From the NCBI GenBank assembly GCA_013420905.1, contig JAAXNY010000008.1, positions 3,574,272-3,638,271 of the forward strand: a stretch of 64,000 nucleotides of DNA, written 5' to 3'. Below are positions 45,127-57,988 of this stretch, piece by piece. The translations under genes were made by a program, and so were the position numbers. The notes below the pieces were generated by a model, which was given only the letters and a program-made list of their open reading frames with translations, did no database searches and had not been told where the DNA came from. Source of the DNA: Collybia mongolica (lineage: Eukaryota; Basidiomycota; Agaricomycetes; Agaricales; Clitocybaceae). Position 1 is the stretch's first letter; the number at the start of each line of letters is the position of its first letter.

Positions 45127-47329
45127 TAGTTGTGAGTCCTCAACCTTGGCTCTACCTCCTGCAGGATACTAATTCTTATCGCCGCCTACCACCAGTTCCT
45201 TCTCGCTATTTTGGGCTCAATCCACTGTCACTCTTTTTTTTTTCTTTGGCTCCACTTTTAGTGCTCAGCAACGATGCACCATGCGCAAGGTGCGCCGAGG
45301 CTTCTCCCGCTTCTCCTTTTTAATTTTTACCTATATACTCTCTTCAGCCCCCTTTTGGATCATGTAGTCGTCGATTTTATTGCCCCACAACCCATGTCAA
45401 CACAGTTGTTCTTCCTGTATTCCATCCTAATGTTTTTAGAGCCTGTCGTATATTGCTAGCCCAGACCTTGTAGAATTTCTGCCTATAATGTGTTCTCCCA
45501 ATGTAGCACTACGGAATCTCATAGAATACTACATAATAATATTAATTTTACCGTAACAACGCTATCTTTCTCGAAGTATCAGCAGCTTATGAGGACCACA
45601 CTTCATCCCAAGGCGTGGGGGCGTCAACGCTGCGCCAAAGACAGTCAATGTCATATCTCCGATATTAGCGCAAAGGTTGTCCACACTGCAACGAGGCTTC
45701 TTCTGACGGTATATTTCTCCGACTACACCAGGAGTTTGTAGGGGCAATCACGCTCCTTTACTGCACCTACATCCAGAATGGTGCCCATATCATTTTCACA
45801 ATACGTTTGCGACTAATACGCACAAGGTGACGATGATTAGAGAGCAGTGTTGAAGCCAAATAACTCGACCCCGTGCCATGTGTTGTAGTGTATTCGCCAC
45901 ACCGACATCTTACCTCAAGGGTCCTGTGCTTGAAACGTCGGCGGTCAACTCCATTTAACGTCTTTGACCTCATTATTACGCAGAGTTTAAAACATCATTT
46001 AAGCCATGATTATCAAGGCTACATAACTGGCTGTGCACTCCACATTGACAGAAAATCCTTTTCGGAATAATTTATGAGTCCGTGGTGATTATTTCAAGTG
46101 TGGCGCCATTAACACAAACAGTGGATTTGCCTAGAGAACTCCAAAGGACTGCAGACAACAGCTAAATGTGAAAAGGCCTTACAGTGCGCTAGTTCCAGAG
46201 TATCGACGCCGCAATAGATGATGTGGTCCTTCGTATGGGATTGTTTCATGATGCTCTGAACCTGCTGGGCCTATAATAGAACGACCAGTACGTTTTATCG
46301 AAGTGAGGAACACTCCCGATCTTCCTGTGGCAACTTATCAGTTAGTAGCCATAATAGTCTGCATTGTTTGTTTTTGATCATACCGCTCAGAACGCAGCCC
46401 ACCTCTTCGAGTCCTGGGTTCGCATACGTTACCCAAATTCAGGAAAACCGCTCCTGAGCCAGGTTTAAAGGTTCTCACATATTTGTTGCGCGCAAAAATC
46501 GATGGCAGCAAGTTGCATCGTATAATGTATTCAAAGCCTCGCCTGTGTGGCGTGTGGCGACAATATGCCAGGGACTGAGTCGGATCACACTATTTGGTTA
46601 TTTTTAACTGAGTTGGGCGCTAATTTGGACTAGGTGAAGATAAGAGGCAATCAGTTGGAGGCAATGCTCAGGAACCTAGAATCATCTCGGGATAAAACCA
46701 GACCAAACAGCGATGATACCCTGGACTGGTACAATAGTCGGAAGCTCACCTCACAACATCAAGGAGTTTTGCAGGTTCTCAGTCACTGGTATTATTTTGT
46801 TTGGTACTAATAGGTTATGATAAGGTGTTTCAAAGAAAGACTCTGTTTCATAGATGTGCTCGTAACGCTTCCTATTATGTGGTAACGCGTCTTGCACTAT
46901 CTGGATATCGTCGGCATGCTTTTCTGGCAGTCCCAATATATTCTCACATCCGGAAGTGACAGGGAGTAATTAGCGTTAATCAACCCACCTATCTTCCCTG
47001 CGCCAATTCTCGCAGGTATACAATCATCATGATTTGTTGAGGACACAGCTCCATCCATTGACCGAAAAATTGATTAAGTTTCACCAAGTTTATTGAGGTT
47101 TCGTAGGAGGGGCGGAACGGCTCCAACCTCACTTCCAACTGGCATAGCATGGCCCAGGTTTGTCGCCGGTGCAATAAGATGCGGGATATTGAGATATGAA
47201 CTCTGGCCGACGCTGGTGCAAGGGTGAATCGGTACGAAACCATTACATGTGAAAAACCTCATGGGCGTTACCGCCGAAGCGTCACTGTGGACGTAATTTT
47301 TCAGTTACAAGAAATTGATCGAGCACGAT

Positions 47330-48260
47330 TTGAAGGGTCAAATTTCATTATATGGAGATTTGAGGGGGGAACAAAATATACATACCTTGGTCGCAAGTTA
47401 TTGACTTATCGGACGAAACACTTCTTGCTTTTGTCGATTACTTTCCACCCAATCTTGACCGTGATAGGGCAGAATGATCCGATACCACTTGAAGTTGCGC
47501 CTTGCCGTATGACGTGCGTTTCCTCTTAGTGATCGTGATGGATGTTGTTAAGGCCCCTGCGTATAGTTCAAATTTTGACGGCCTGGATATCAAATCCTGC
47601 TTAGCCCACCTTTTGTACCCAAGGTATCGTCATTCGTCCCGTTTCGTTGCGTAGCAAGTTCATGATAGATCGTTTCAACACCTAAATCCGAATGCATCAG
47701 ATGGAAACAGCACTCTTTCATCGATCCATGAAGTAAACTGGAGGGGTGGGGGATTATGTCGGGTTGGAATTCTTGTGAGTCCACTGGAAGCATCCCCAAT
47801 TTGAAGCTTCGGGTTCTGTTGAGAGGTAAGAGTAAAGTTCAACAAGGATTGATGGAGGGTGCTAGTGAGATGTCGGTAGGGATGGGTGAAATTTGTGACC
47901 TGATATCATCCGTGATTGACGCCCATGATGTGACCGTTCAAGTTTATGTCCGTCCAACCGACGTTAGTCCATTTTCTTACCACTTGAATGATTGAATTAC
48001 GAAACAGCCCATGAGCGACGAAGCAGATTTGTTCAGCGCTGCCTCAAAATGGTGACAAGGTCCATATCTACCCACTCTGTCCAGCTGACGATCGATGGAG
48101 GGCTCGAAGTGGGGAGCTTTAATCCGGCGAAGTGGTTGATGTATGAAGGAACCTTGTAGCGCAATTTTCGGGGGCACTCGACAGCGTTTAGGGCATAATT
48201 GACAGCATAACCAAGGTCTCGAACACAACCAGCACCTTCCGAGGAGCCCAGAGGGATGTC
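47330..48260 (+). repeat. Duplicated segment, CpG-retaining copy
   Basis: Partner of 39850-40600, in the same orientation. A minus-strand frame inside it reads GAGCVRDLGYAVNYALNAVE, which is protein-like but unrecognised. It is therefore probably part of a former gene. Confidence 0.5.
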
Positions 48261-49200
48261 TCACCCACCCAGGCCTAGGACTCGCAAGGATGGTCGATCG
48301 TCCAAATTGTCACAGCCCAGCAAGGCTGTACGAGCACTGAGAGATGCTACCCTGATGGTATAGGTGGAGAAGCATAAAGGAAGTTGAACCAGGGTCCTCT
48401 TCTAAATCGCCCTCAAGCCACAATATGTAGTCAAGGTCCTATGCCTATTATATTTGTTGAACTCGCAGTTTCAATCAAGTTAGATCCAGCCGGTGCTCTT
48501 TAAGAGGATAAGGCGTACCTGGTGTTGGAAAGCACGCCTAGGAGCGTAACTGTAACGGAAGGTCCAGGCAGCAGGGCTGGAGGCGTGGAAAGGATTGGGT
48601 GAACCGAGCATCCTTCGTTTGAGCGTATATATGTACTTGTTGCAGTAGTAAAAATCATAAGACATCGGGTCGTATTTAGTCTCTCTGACAAGCGTTGAAC
48701 GTTGATAGCCAGGGTTCCAGCGAAAAGTCGCAACGAACTCACCTTCCATCGTATCTCCACTTCTCTGGTGACGCAGTATCCATCCGTTCCGTTCAAACCG
48801 TTCGAACCACGATTTCTTCCGGTCGACGCTGTTAAATGAAGTAACAATCACCCTGGCGCACACGACGTACTAGTTGCTGAACCCTGCGTTCGAACTCAAT
48901 GCTCCACGCCCTCACTATTACACAGAACCGTCCCTGGTGATAGCAAGGCGACCGAGAAATCTGGGTGATGCGTTTTGGAGTCTAGGGAAGACCGTAACAT
49001 GATTGTGGGGGTCGCTTTAAAACCCGTTTATAAAGTGTGGGGACTCGGGCTTGGGATCTAAGGTCTTGCAAAAATCTTTATTACAAGGACTCCCGAACCA
49101 CTAGAAAAACTCGAAAAGGTCAGTTGAACGTCTCATTTCAGGGGACGTGACCTGGAGGAATGATTTGGTCACGTGGCAATCACTGACACGTCGCGTCGAC

Positions 49201-52200
49201 ACGCGTAGATGAGCATAACCTGGTACATAACGCCCAGAGATCAGAATCACACAACAAGGAAGGAAGAATGGACCCAGAAAAGAAATCTCATATCATTAAA
49301 GTGGACAACGACTGAGTTATGTCTGATTAAATTAAATTCTGTAAGCAAGTCCAGACCAGGAAGCATCGCTCGTATGTCATGGAGCCTAAGTACTTTACAT
49401 TCTTGTTATATAACGCTGTATTCCGCCGTCACCTGCCATTCTATACCATCTTTCTTGGTTCCTGCTTCGTTAGTGTGGGCGTTTGGGTTTGCGTCAATGG
49501 AAATTTGGGTGAAAAGCATAACTAAGTGGCCACATCTCCAAAAAAATTGTCAATAGCATGCTGCCCCAAGATATTTCTCCCAGGATAGCCAAAAGCTCCA
49601 ATAGTGAAGGTACTGTTTGCATGACTGCAATGATCTGCTTATCAGGGAATATCAGTCCATGCATTTGACATGAAGTGACATGGCAAGAGGAGTGCTAGAG
49701 AAATAATGTGAGACCTGACTGATCAAGCCAACCTTCCTCCAGATAACAGTTGCAAATCTCATGAGTTTTGTCAATGATAGTAGTATTAGTAATGACTGTC
49801 TGGCATGCACAGCACAAAACCAAAAATAACCCATTGAGGATAATCTTGAAGTTTTTAGATATTCCCACATATCTCTCTTATTTCTCATCATATATATCTC
49901 ACTGCAAGGACAACTCTGGAAAATTTTGAATCTTCCAGCAGCTTACACAAAGCAAAATTCCCCCAAGCCCATGGCTGAAGACTGCACATCAGACTTAGGG
50001 AATCTGAGTGACTTTGTTCTCTGGTGACAAGCTCCCATGATTGTTTGTGACTCCTCCTCCAACCACCACCATTGCCATGAGCTCTTGCTTAATGACAACA
50101 TCCAATGCCATCCTGCCCCTGCCCTCACCCCCAGGTGCATTTTCAATAACATCAATGCTGTAAGTGTTCATCATTGACTTCCACATTGTGTGGCTAGATC
50201 ATTACCTCATTAGATCTATCTAAATTGAAGCATCTGGAGCCCTGGTTATTAGAGCTTCTAGCCCTCGTGTGCCTTAAATGGGCACTAGCACCCTCAAATT
50301 GAGTACAGTGGGTTAGCCTCTGTAAGTAATGGCTTATTCTGGATCCACAAACAGCTGATTTACAAGCTATTTTTTCTAGCTGGTGATGAGTTGTAGGTGT
50401 TAATATGGCACACCATTCATGATCAGTCATGGCCCCAAATTTCAATCTGTTAGTTCTATTTATTCACTATCATTGCACATATACTTACTTTTTTTGATTT
50501 TATTGAACTAATTCAGAAGCTCTAAGTTACATGTATCACCCCCCACATAACAAAGTATGTACAAATTTTTTGCACATGTGATATGATTCTAACAACCAGG
50601 TTTAAAGAAGGGACATAAGAGCAGGTGAGTGCACATGCATATGCATTGGAGGGGGGACACATTCTAGGGGAGACACGTGCTGTTGTATTAGCCAGTATAC
50701 ATATATAAGACTCCTCTGTAATTCACTACTCAAATATATTTCTTTTTGAATTTTTAAACTGCTGGTGGTCAAGAAATTAAAGCCTCAAGTGTTGCAAGCA
50801 ACAAGAAATGCATGGCAAAATGCTGGAAAAATATGTTTGCAAAATTTTAGAAAAATGATCATGTTATGAGTAATAACCTGGAAATATCCTCCTTGGGATA
50901 TTTCCAGTGAAACATTAGAGTATTTGGGCTAATATTCAAACTTCTCTGAAGTTTCACATGTTGTGATATTTTTGGCTTTGTGCTGCAATGGGCCATTGCA
51001 AGCATGGCATGTCCAAGTTCAAAACTGGGGAATGGAAACTAATTAAAAGTTTATTGATATGGATGCTACAAATATGTATATACAAAGCCACATGACCCAT
51101 ACATCAAATAACAAGATGGCTGCAACATTGGGAGGTGTACCCATCAAATTTCCCTCAGTTGGAAAGAGTACATACCTCACATTCTCAATACTTTGAACTC
51201 AGAATATGTGTTTGTGCTCTGAACATTGTTCATAGTGATAGAAATTGATTGTAAGTGAGTTAACCAGACAGGTTTTAGAAAAGGTCTAATATTGTGCCCA
51301 TGAGGCCAGATATCCAGTGAAAAGGTGATGAGGGACAAGCAGTGGCTGAGGATAACCAACACTGAAGTAGCAGTAGTACCTAACAGGGAAAGATCCACAG
51401 GACAGCCCCAAGGAAAGACCTTCCCACAAAGGTCAGTGGCATCTGGGTAAAGTCCAAATTGTATCATCACATTATGTAGACTCTGGTGGGGAGGAACCAT
51501 AAAACAATAGAATATTAGGGAAAGGAGGGCTATGGATATGCCCATAAGATATTGACATTGTCTCAAGGCTTCAAAATACTGGGATGGGCCTAAGCAGAGC
51601 TTTGAAGCATGTGTCATCTAACAGCCACATTATATATATGCCTGATATCTTAATAATACAATACCTCCAGCCTCATCATCTTTCATCAAGTTACTTGTTG
51701 GGTCCTCATGCCTATTACTTCCAATGGTTGTTTGTTCTCAACAACATTTGAAAATATGTGATTGCAAAAAGGATTCTGCTATGTTAGGAGTGTGTGTATC
51801 AGATGGGGTATGTAGTATTTCATAAGAGTGGAGAATGTGGTTTTAGTACAGTCCCTGAATCTTTCATTGTGTCAAGGTCAGAAAGTATGCATTCTGCACA
51901 ACAAAAGTACCTGGAATCATGTGTCCCATGTGACATTGATGCACTCTCTCTTTTATTTGATTTTATTATTTTTTCTGTTTGATGACAAGCCTGCAGCTAA
52001 GATAGGCACAATTCATACTCATCTATCAAAGCATGACCTTGCATGACTCTGCTGAAAATCAAGATGACAATTCAGCTGCTACATCAAGTTTAAATCTTTT
52101 TACACTGAAAATTCTGAAATATAGATTCTGAATTTTAGGTGCAAATGGAATCATGCAAAAATGCCCTAGGGAGCAGCATATCATTTTTTTTGTTGGAGGG

Positions 52201-52620
52201 AATGCTAACACTAACTGTGAAATAGCATGTTAAAGCACCATCACATCATGTCACACATAGATGTGTATGAATTGCCTCTATCTTATTGCCTGACAAACAG
52301 TTGGTTTGGCCTCAAATTCAGAATATACATACATTCCACAAACAAATTCACATGCCATTTTTGCAACTGCAACAAAATATTGACTATATATCAAATTGTA
52401 CAATGTTTGCAACAAAGGCATAGTATCCATATATTGTCAAATTTGGTACCTATGCTCTCAGGCTCACTGTGAAACCATGTCTGGAATTCACAGCATGTTT
52501 CAATAGAAGAAATGCATGAATATCACTGTATAATCACACTACTATAAACCAAGCACCCAACCAACCAAAACACTTGTCAGTATCAAACTCCAAAATGAAC
52601 AAATGGCATCCATTGATATC
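49201..52620. other. CpG-depleted region without a recognised gene
   Basis: From about 49550 the DNA is AT-rich with few CG. A hydrophobic minus-strand frame at 51177-51617 has no recognisable motif. I see no element ends. Confidence 0.4.
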
Positions 52621-52913
52621 TGGTCACATGAGCCTTTCAAAGCTTCCTGATAGCAAGATGTAACCCTTCTGCAGCCTTTGCCACATCAGGAATACTATCT
52701 TCTGCAAGTATAGTCTGGTAAACCATTTCAGCAACTGCTGGACCATAAGTATCAGTCATATTCCACAATGTTCCAATTACACCCTGGAACCCAGCTGAAA
52801 GAAATCCTCCAGCAAGATGCATAGCCTTGTTTGGTAGTTGTCTATCACCCATGGCAGTCTAACATGCAGAAAGATAGCCAAATTTGGCATTGTCCAGATC
52901 AATATTAAGAATC

Positions 52914-54214
52914 CAGCCCCCCCACCCAAGGGCAGTGATCACCGCGAGGATTTCATGAAGGACCGCATCACATCGCTGAAGAGCGCTGTCAATGAGGCCT
53001 CTCACTCCCCATGGAGCATCTGCATTGTCACTGATGCATCCACTCCCTCCCCTCCCATGCAGTCAGTCGCAGTCTACCGCGTCTGGCACGCTGGGGACCT
53101 ATATGAGAACTGGTACGCTACCGGCCTCTCTATGTCTGATGATGCTGAGCTGCGAGCAATTGCGGAAGGCGTCTGACAGGCAGCTGACATTGGACTAGAG
53201 GACATCCATGATGTCCATATCTTCTCCAACTCCACCAACACCCTTAGGCGTTCCCTTGACGTGTCTCACCACTCAGGTCAAGCGTCTGCCCTCAAAGTGT
53301 GCAATGTGCTGCTGCCTTGGCTGCAGCTCTGCGCCATCCACAAGATACACCTCCACCACATTACAAATGGAGTGGAGATTGAAGATCACCAACTGGCACA
53401 CATCAGCGCTGTCTCAACTCGTGTTGAGGCAGGTGGAGCACTGGTTATCTCTGCTGACTTTGCACGATGCGAAGCAGTCACATGCATGCTTGATGGCTGG
53501 AAGTCTCTCTTCCAGTCCAAGAAGTATATTGGCTCCAATTTCTTGATGCTCTATGCGAAAAAGGACACCCCGCTCACTCCGACCCATGTAAACAATGGGC
53601 CGTGGATGCGCAAGACCAGTCACAGCCATGCTTTGACCACCCACGTGGTGCGATGCATCACTGGACATGCTCCAATTGGGGTGTTCCAGTCCTGATTCTT
53701 CAAAGAGGAATCTGTCTCCTGTAGGTGCGGTGCTCCCCTGGAAACCGTACAACACATCCTATATGACTGTCCACAACATGGACAGGAAGACAAGCCCAGC
53801 CATCAGCTGCACTATGCGTGGCTGGTTGACTTCCTCTTGGAGAACGAGAGCGCTTTCGCATTCAATGTTCCCTAGTCCTAAACAGGCTAGGGGCAGTACT
53901 CAGTGTTCTAAGTGACGGCTATAGGGTGCTCCCTGCCCAAACATGTGAACCTGGATAATCAGTGGACTTGAAGCCACCACCCGCTGCGGGGCACTGCAGT
54001 GGGGGGCCTACCCCCTGGCGTAGATTGGCCCTTCCAGCCTGTGTACAATGAGCTCTGGCTCCATTCGCTAGTTCGACCCCAGTCAGGTGAGCATCCCAGC
54101 TCCGCGGCGCTTTGTATTCTACCCTCCCTCCCCACTCCTCCAATTACTACTCGTAGTGACCAGCACATGTATTAGGTACAGTTGGTATATAAAATGTGGA
54201 CCAAAAAAAAAAAA
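52914..54214 (+). mobile_element. 5'-truncated LINE, copy C, inside the CHAT domain
   Basis: Flanked by the 13-bp direct repeat AATATTAAGAATC (52901-52913 and 54215-54227), with a poly(A) run at 54203-54214. The plus strand encodes the RNase H-like and C-terminal part of LINE ORF2: VTDASTPSPP, then DDAELRAIAEGV, then an ITGHAPIGVFQS end followed by a CRCG...ETVQHILYDCP Cys/His motif. There are two or more stops. It has many CG dinucleotides while both flanks have none. Confidence 0.88.
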
Positions 54215-56030
54215 AATATTAAGAATCTGGCTAAGGCTGAGTTTCTCTTCATGCAGAATCAGTTCACTTTGTAATGGATCTGTTGTGCCTTGTTCCCCAT
54301 GGCAGGCAAGGTGTAACCAAGATGATGATTTAGAGCTCTCATAACATCTGCTGCAGAGGCTTGTGATCCCTGTAACTGTTAGAGTTTACCTCCAAATATT
54401 TTTGTCACAGTTACAAGCTCTTGCCTCACTGAGGGAATTTCAGCCCAAGTCCCATCTACTGGGTTCACCAAAGTTTTTGAGACTCCAACTGCTGTTAAAA
54501 GATTATTCCCATAGGTAGATTTCTGTTTCAAGTTTATAGTAATCAAGATTTCCAGAGTTGGGATGTATGACTGGATAAAGTTCCTGTTCACTAGTGCACC
54601 AGCATGGAGTGGGAGATAATTGAAAGGCCCAGATGGACACCACCACAACCTTCCACCATGAATTTGATTCTGGCCCTCTTTTAGATATAAATAACCCCAT
54701 AGAAAAAAATAAGACTTACCTCTGCAAGAATATTAAACACAGGCTTGACAACAAACATCCAAAGCCAAGTAGTCACAGTATGAAGAGTCTCCCATGCAAC
54801 CTTATAATCTGCCAGTGGTTGATGAACATCTGTGCTGCTCTTATTTCTAGAGTGTACTTGAAGCATCTGCAAACCAGTTTTCACCAACTCTTGGTAGTGT
54901 TTGACATCAAGTGCTTTTATACTGGGAAGTGCAATGTGGCATGGAGGTGACCCAGGGTTCAAAATCACAAGGCATCAGTTCTTTATGCTGCATGATTGAG
55001 CATAATTACTGGTCCACCCTTAGCAGCAATGCAAAGTTTTGAATATGTAGGTGCTATCAAAAAATCTTCAAATCCAGGGTGTCCTCTGATTGAAGCAATC
55101 AACTGCTGCCTTTCATGAACCAGTTCATGATAGTTGGCAATTGGATTTAATCCATATGATGATCCTTACAACTGAGCTGATATACCATTTAATCTTTCTG
55201 ATAGGGCAGGAAGAGATGCTTGAAGTGTAACATGCTCATCCCTGAGTTGTAAAGTCTGCTTGTGTGTTGTGGACAACCCCTGCTCCAAGAATTCAATGGC
55301 AAGTTTAACATTTCCAACTTGTAGAGCTGTAATAACTGCTCTTGAAATAAAGCCTGAAACACATGCCTGTTTCTGAGTGGGCTTCCTAGCCACAATAGGG
55401 ATGGAAGAACAGCCAAGGCAGCATTATGCCATTCCAAGATTTGATCAGTGGTGATTCAATGGCATGTTCAAGATATTGTAACATCCCAGTTTCAATGTAT
55501 CCCTTAATGTAAGCTATACCCAAAGCTGGATACATGGCAGGCAAATCAGTATGGCTATCTGGAGTTCCAGCAATAGATGCATGGTGATATTTGAGGGAAG
55601 CCTTTAGATCCTGAGAATCTCCAGTCTTAGAGTACCTGCTAATGTAGCATACACCCAAACCTTCCTGCATTATAGGTAAACTAGGGTACCCCTCAGGAGT
55701 TCCAGCAACAACTGCCAGAAAATTATTGAGCAAAGCATCAAGGTCTTGCAAATTTCCAAGCCTGTGGTACCTATCACCATAAGGTGTACTTAGATTTTGT
55801 TGCCTGGTATGTAAACTGGGATGTCCCTCAGAAGTAGTGGCTATGGCTGCTAGGTGATTCTTTAGTGCAGCTTCCATATCTTGCAAATCCCCTATCCTTT
55901 TGTATCTGACATCATAAGATGTGCCTAGATCTTGATGCATCCTTGGGAGATCAGGATGACCTTCTGATAATTCAGCCACAGCTACTTGTTGATACTTGAG
56001 AGCAGCCTCCAAATCATTCAAATCTCCAAT

Positions 56031-57988
56031 CCTCCCACCAACTAACCCAATGGCACAAGTAATTGCTGATTACACAAAGAAGGTGGCCCCAAAGTTCCCA
56101 ACCTTGATTCACATGCACCTACACCTTTTTCAAGTCTCCCCAGACACCATAGAGAAGATCCACCCAAACACCAGACCCCCAGCTCAACCCTCCTGCTTCT
56201 TGATGGTAATAGCCACTACATGGGAGCAGTCACTGAAGGATGAAGTTACCTGCATGGCAGACTTACACATATACTCAGATGGCTCAGGATATGAAGGGAG
56301 AGTAGGAGCAGCAGCAGTAATGTACCAAAGAGGTGTGCCTCACCCCTCAAAGACCTTGCACTATCACCTGGGAACCATAGAAGAGCACACCACTTATGAG
56401 GTGGAAGCAGTGGGGGCCATCCTAGCAGATGGCTACTTTGCAACAAGCAAGCCCTGCTGAGGGGTACTGCAACAGTATACACTGACAGTCAGGCCCTTAT
56501 GCAGGCCATAAAAGGCAGAGTGGCAAAGCCAGGCCAATGCCTACTGGAATACTTCCATAGCCTTATGGAGACAGTGGATGCAGTGGTTGGAATGGACAGC
56601 AGGGTGTTTAGGATGCAGTGGATCTCAGCACACAGTGGGGCAACAGGCAATGAGTGGGTGGACAATGAGGCAAAAAAGGCAGCACAAGGTGAGTCAAGCA
56701 GCAGCATGATCCTGCCTCCAATGTTGCATCAACCCCCCCCCTATCAGCACCATGGCAACAAAGCAGACATTTATGAACAAACTCCAGGCCTGTTGGCTGG
56801 AGCAATGGAAGCAGTCCCCAAGGTACCAGAAGATGGCATTGATAGATGATGCCTTCCCATACAACAAATTCAGAAGGGCAACAGAGAGGCTCTCTAGGAA
56901 GGATGTGAGTCAACTGGTGCAGTTATGCACTAGACATGTGCTGCTTAACCAATATCTTTTTTTTTTTTTTGGTTCATATAATAATATTAAGCGCATGTGG
57001 GTTTGACCCAGCTACATGCGGGCATAAACACCTATTACCACTAAGTAATCTGTAATGGGCCATCAGGGTGGAGCTGTACTCTAAGTTGCTCTCCAGGTCA
57101 TATTACAGGTCTAGACTGAGGATACCTGCAGTCCAACAGTATTACTGTACCATGTCTGAACCTCCCAATGCCTTAAAGGTTTGCCTTTGCTTGTTGGGGC
57201 ATGGTCCCCTCCCTTCACGTTGGTACCCCATTCCACTCCCCCCCTGGTATTTTCAGGTCACCCTGGAAACCCAGCTTAACCAATATCTGCACAGATTCAG
57301 GGGCTCCCCATTGCTCCTCTGCAGACCCTGTCTCACAGTCAGGAAAGTATGGGTGGAAGAAACCAGGAAGCACTATCTATTTGAGTGCCCAGCATATGAC
57401 AATGAGAGGTTCATGCTTGGTAGGGAACTAGGCCCAAAGGCAAGGGACAGGAGGCACTTATTGAATGACAAGAGAGGTATGCAGGCTCTCATACAATTCA
57501 TGGGAGTGACAAGGAGGTTTGAACAGAACAGGTGAAGTACACATAGTATTCCTCTATGTACACATTGACAGGCATGCTAGTGCAACAAAAAACCATAAAC
57601 AGATAAATGGCCCCATCAACACTGTGGGGTTGGAGCATTGAGACAACAACTGACCCCCCTTCTGCTTCCCAAAGAAAGTCCACTTGAGTACCAACCCCAT
57701 GCTTGCTATACTACACCCATGAGGGCAGACATAGCCAGTACCTTAGAGCAATGTGGGTTCAGGAGGAGCAAAATTGTTAGGGCAAGGACAAAGGAGGCAA
57801 CCATCAGACACATTGCCCTCTGAAATGGAGTTTCCATGCCAGGCCGCAGGGGGATACCACTGGGAGTGGGCCATCTGTGGTGCATGGGGGGAATGGATGG
57901 CATGCCTGAGGCTTCAGGCCTCATCCTGATTATGGAAAAATGTGAAGTCCCCCATAGGGCACAGCCCCAGAGGACTATAATGCCACAT
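56031..57988 (+). mobile_element. LINE ORF2 3' end, copy D, with RNase H
   Basis: Plus-strand coding remnants begin near 56035: HIYSDGSGYEGRVGAAAVMY (RNase H first Asp), EEHTTYEVEAVGAILA, then after a frameshift at about 56458 VYTDSQALMQAI, WISAHSGATGNEWVDNEAKK (RNase H His/Asp end). After the nested insertion (56957-57273) it ends RHVLLNQYLHRF...CRPCL...ETRKHYLFECPAY and a stop at 57533-57535. An A-run at about 57990 may be the tail. I could not find a clear target duplication, and about 20 codons of the host TPR repeat are missing at the junction, so a deletion probably accompanied insertion. Confidence 0.7.
56957..57273 (-). mobile_element. Target-primed retro-insertion, copy 2 (5'-truncated)
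   Basis: Flanked by the direct repeat GCTTAACCAATATC (56943-56956 and 57274-57287). It starts with a run of T and then matches 29324-29612 with a few differences and one short insertion. It interrupts LINE copy D between VLL and NQYLHRF. Compared with copy 1 it lacks the outer 600 bp, as expected for 5' truncation in target-primed reverse transcription. Confidence 0.85.

Larger units (their letters stand above)
41432..49200. other. CpG-normal region with broken coding traces
   Basis: About 7.8 kb without an intact multi-exon gene that I can reconstruct. Fragmentary coding-like frames occur at 41578-41868 (-), 42488-42808 (-), 44200-44520 (-), 46751-46936 (-), 46989-47262 (-) and 48480-48863 (-). 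Segments at about 41820-41870 and 43170-43210 resemble one another on the minus strand, which suggests degraded tandem paralogues. Base composition differs from the CpG-less repeat blocks on both sides. Confidence 0.45.

Noticed and set aside
51177..51617. 146-codon hydrophobic minus-strand frame
   Set aside because: I considered a membrane protein or an RT palm piece, but no motif or splice context supports either.
56031..57988. Target-site duplication for LINE copy D
   Set aside because: I compared the bases at both junctions and found no convincing direct repeat, so none is claimed.
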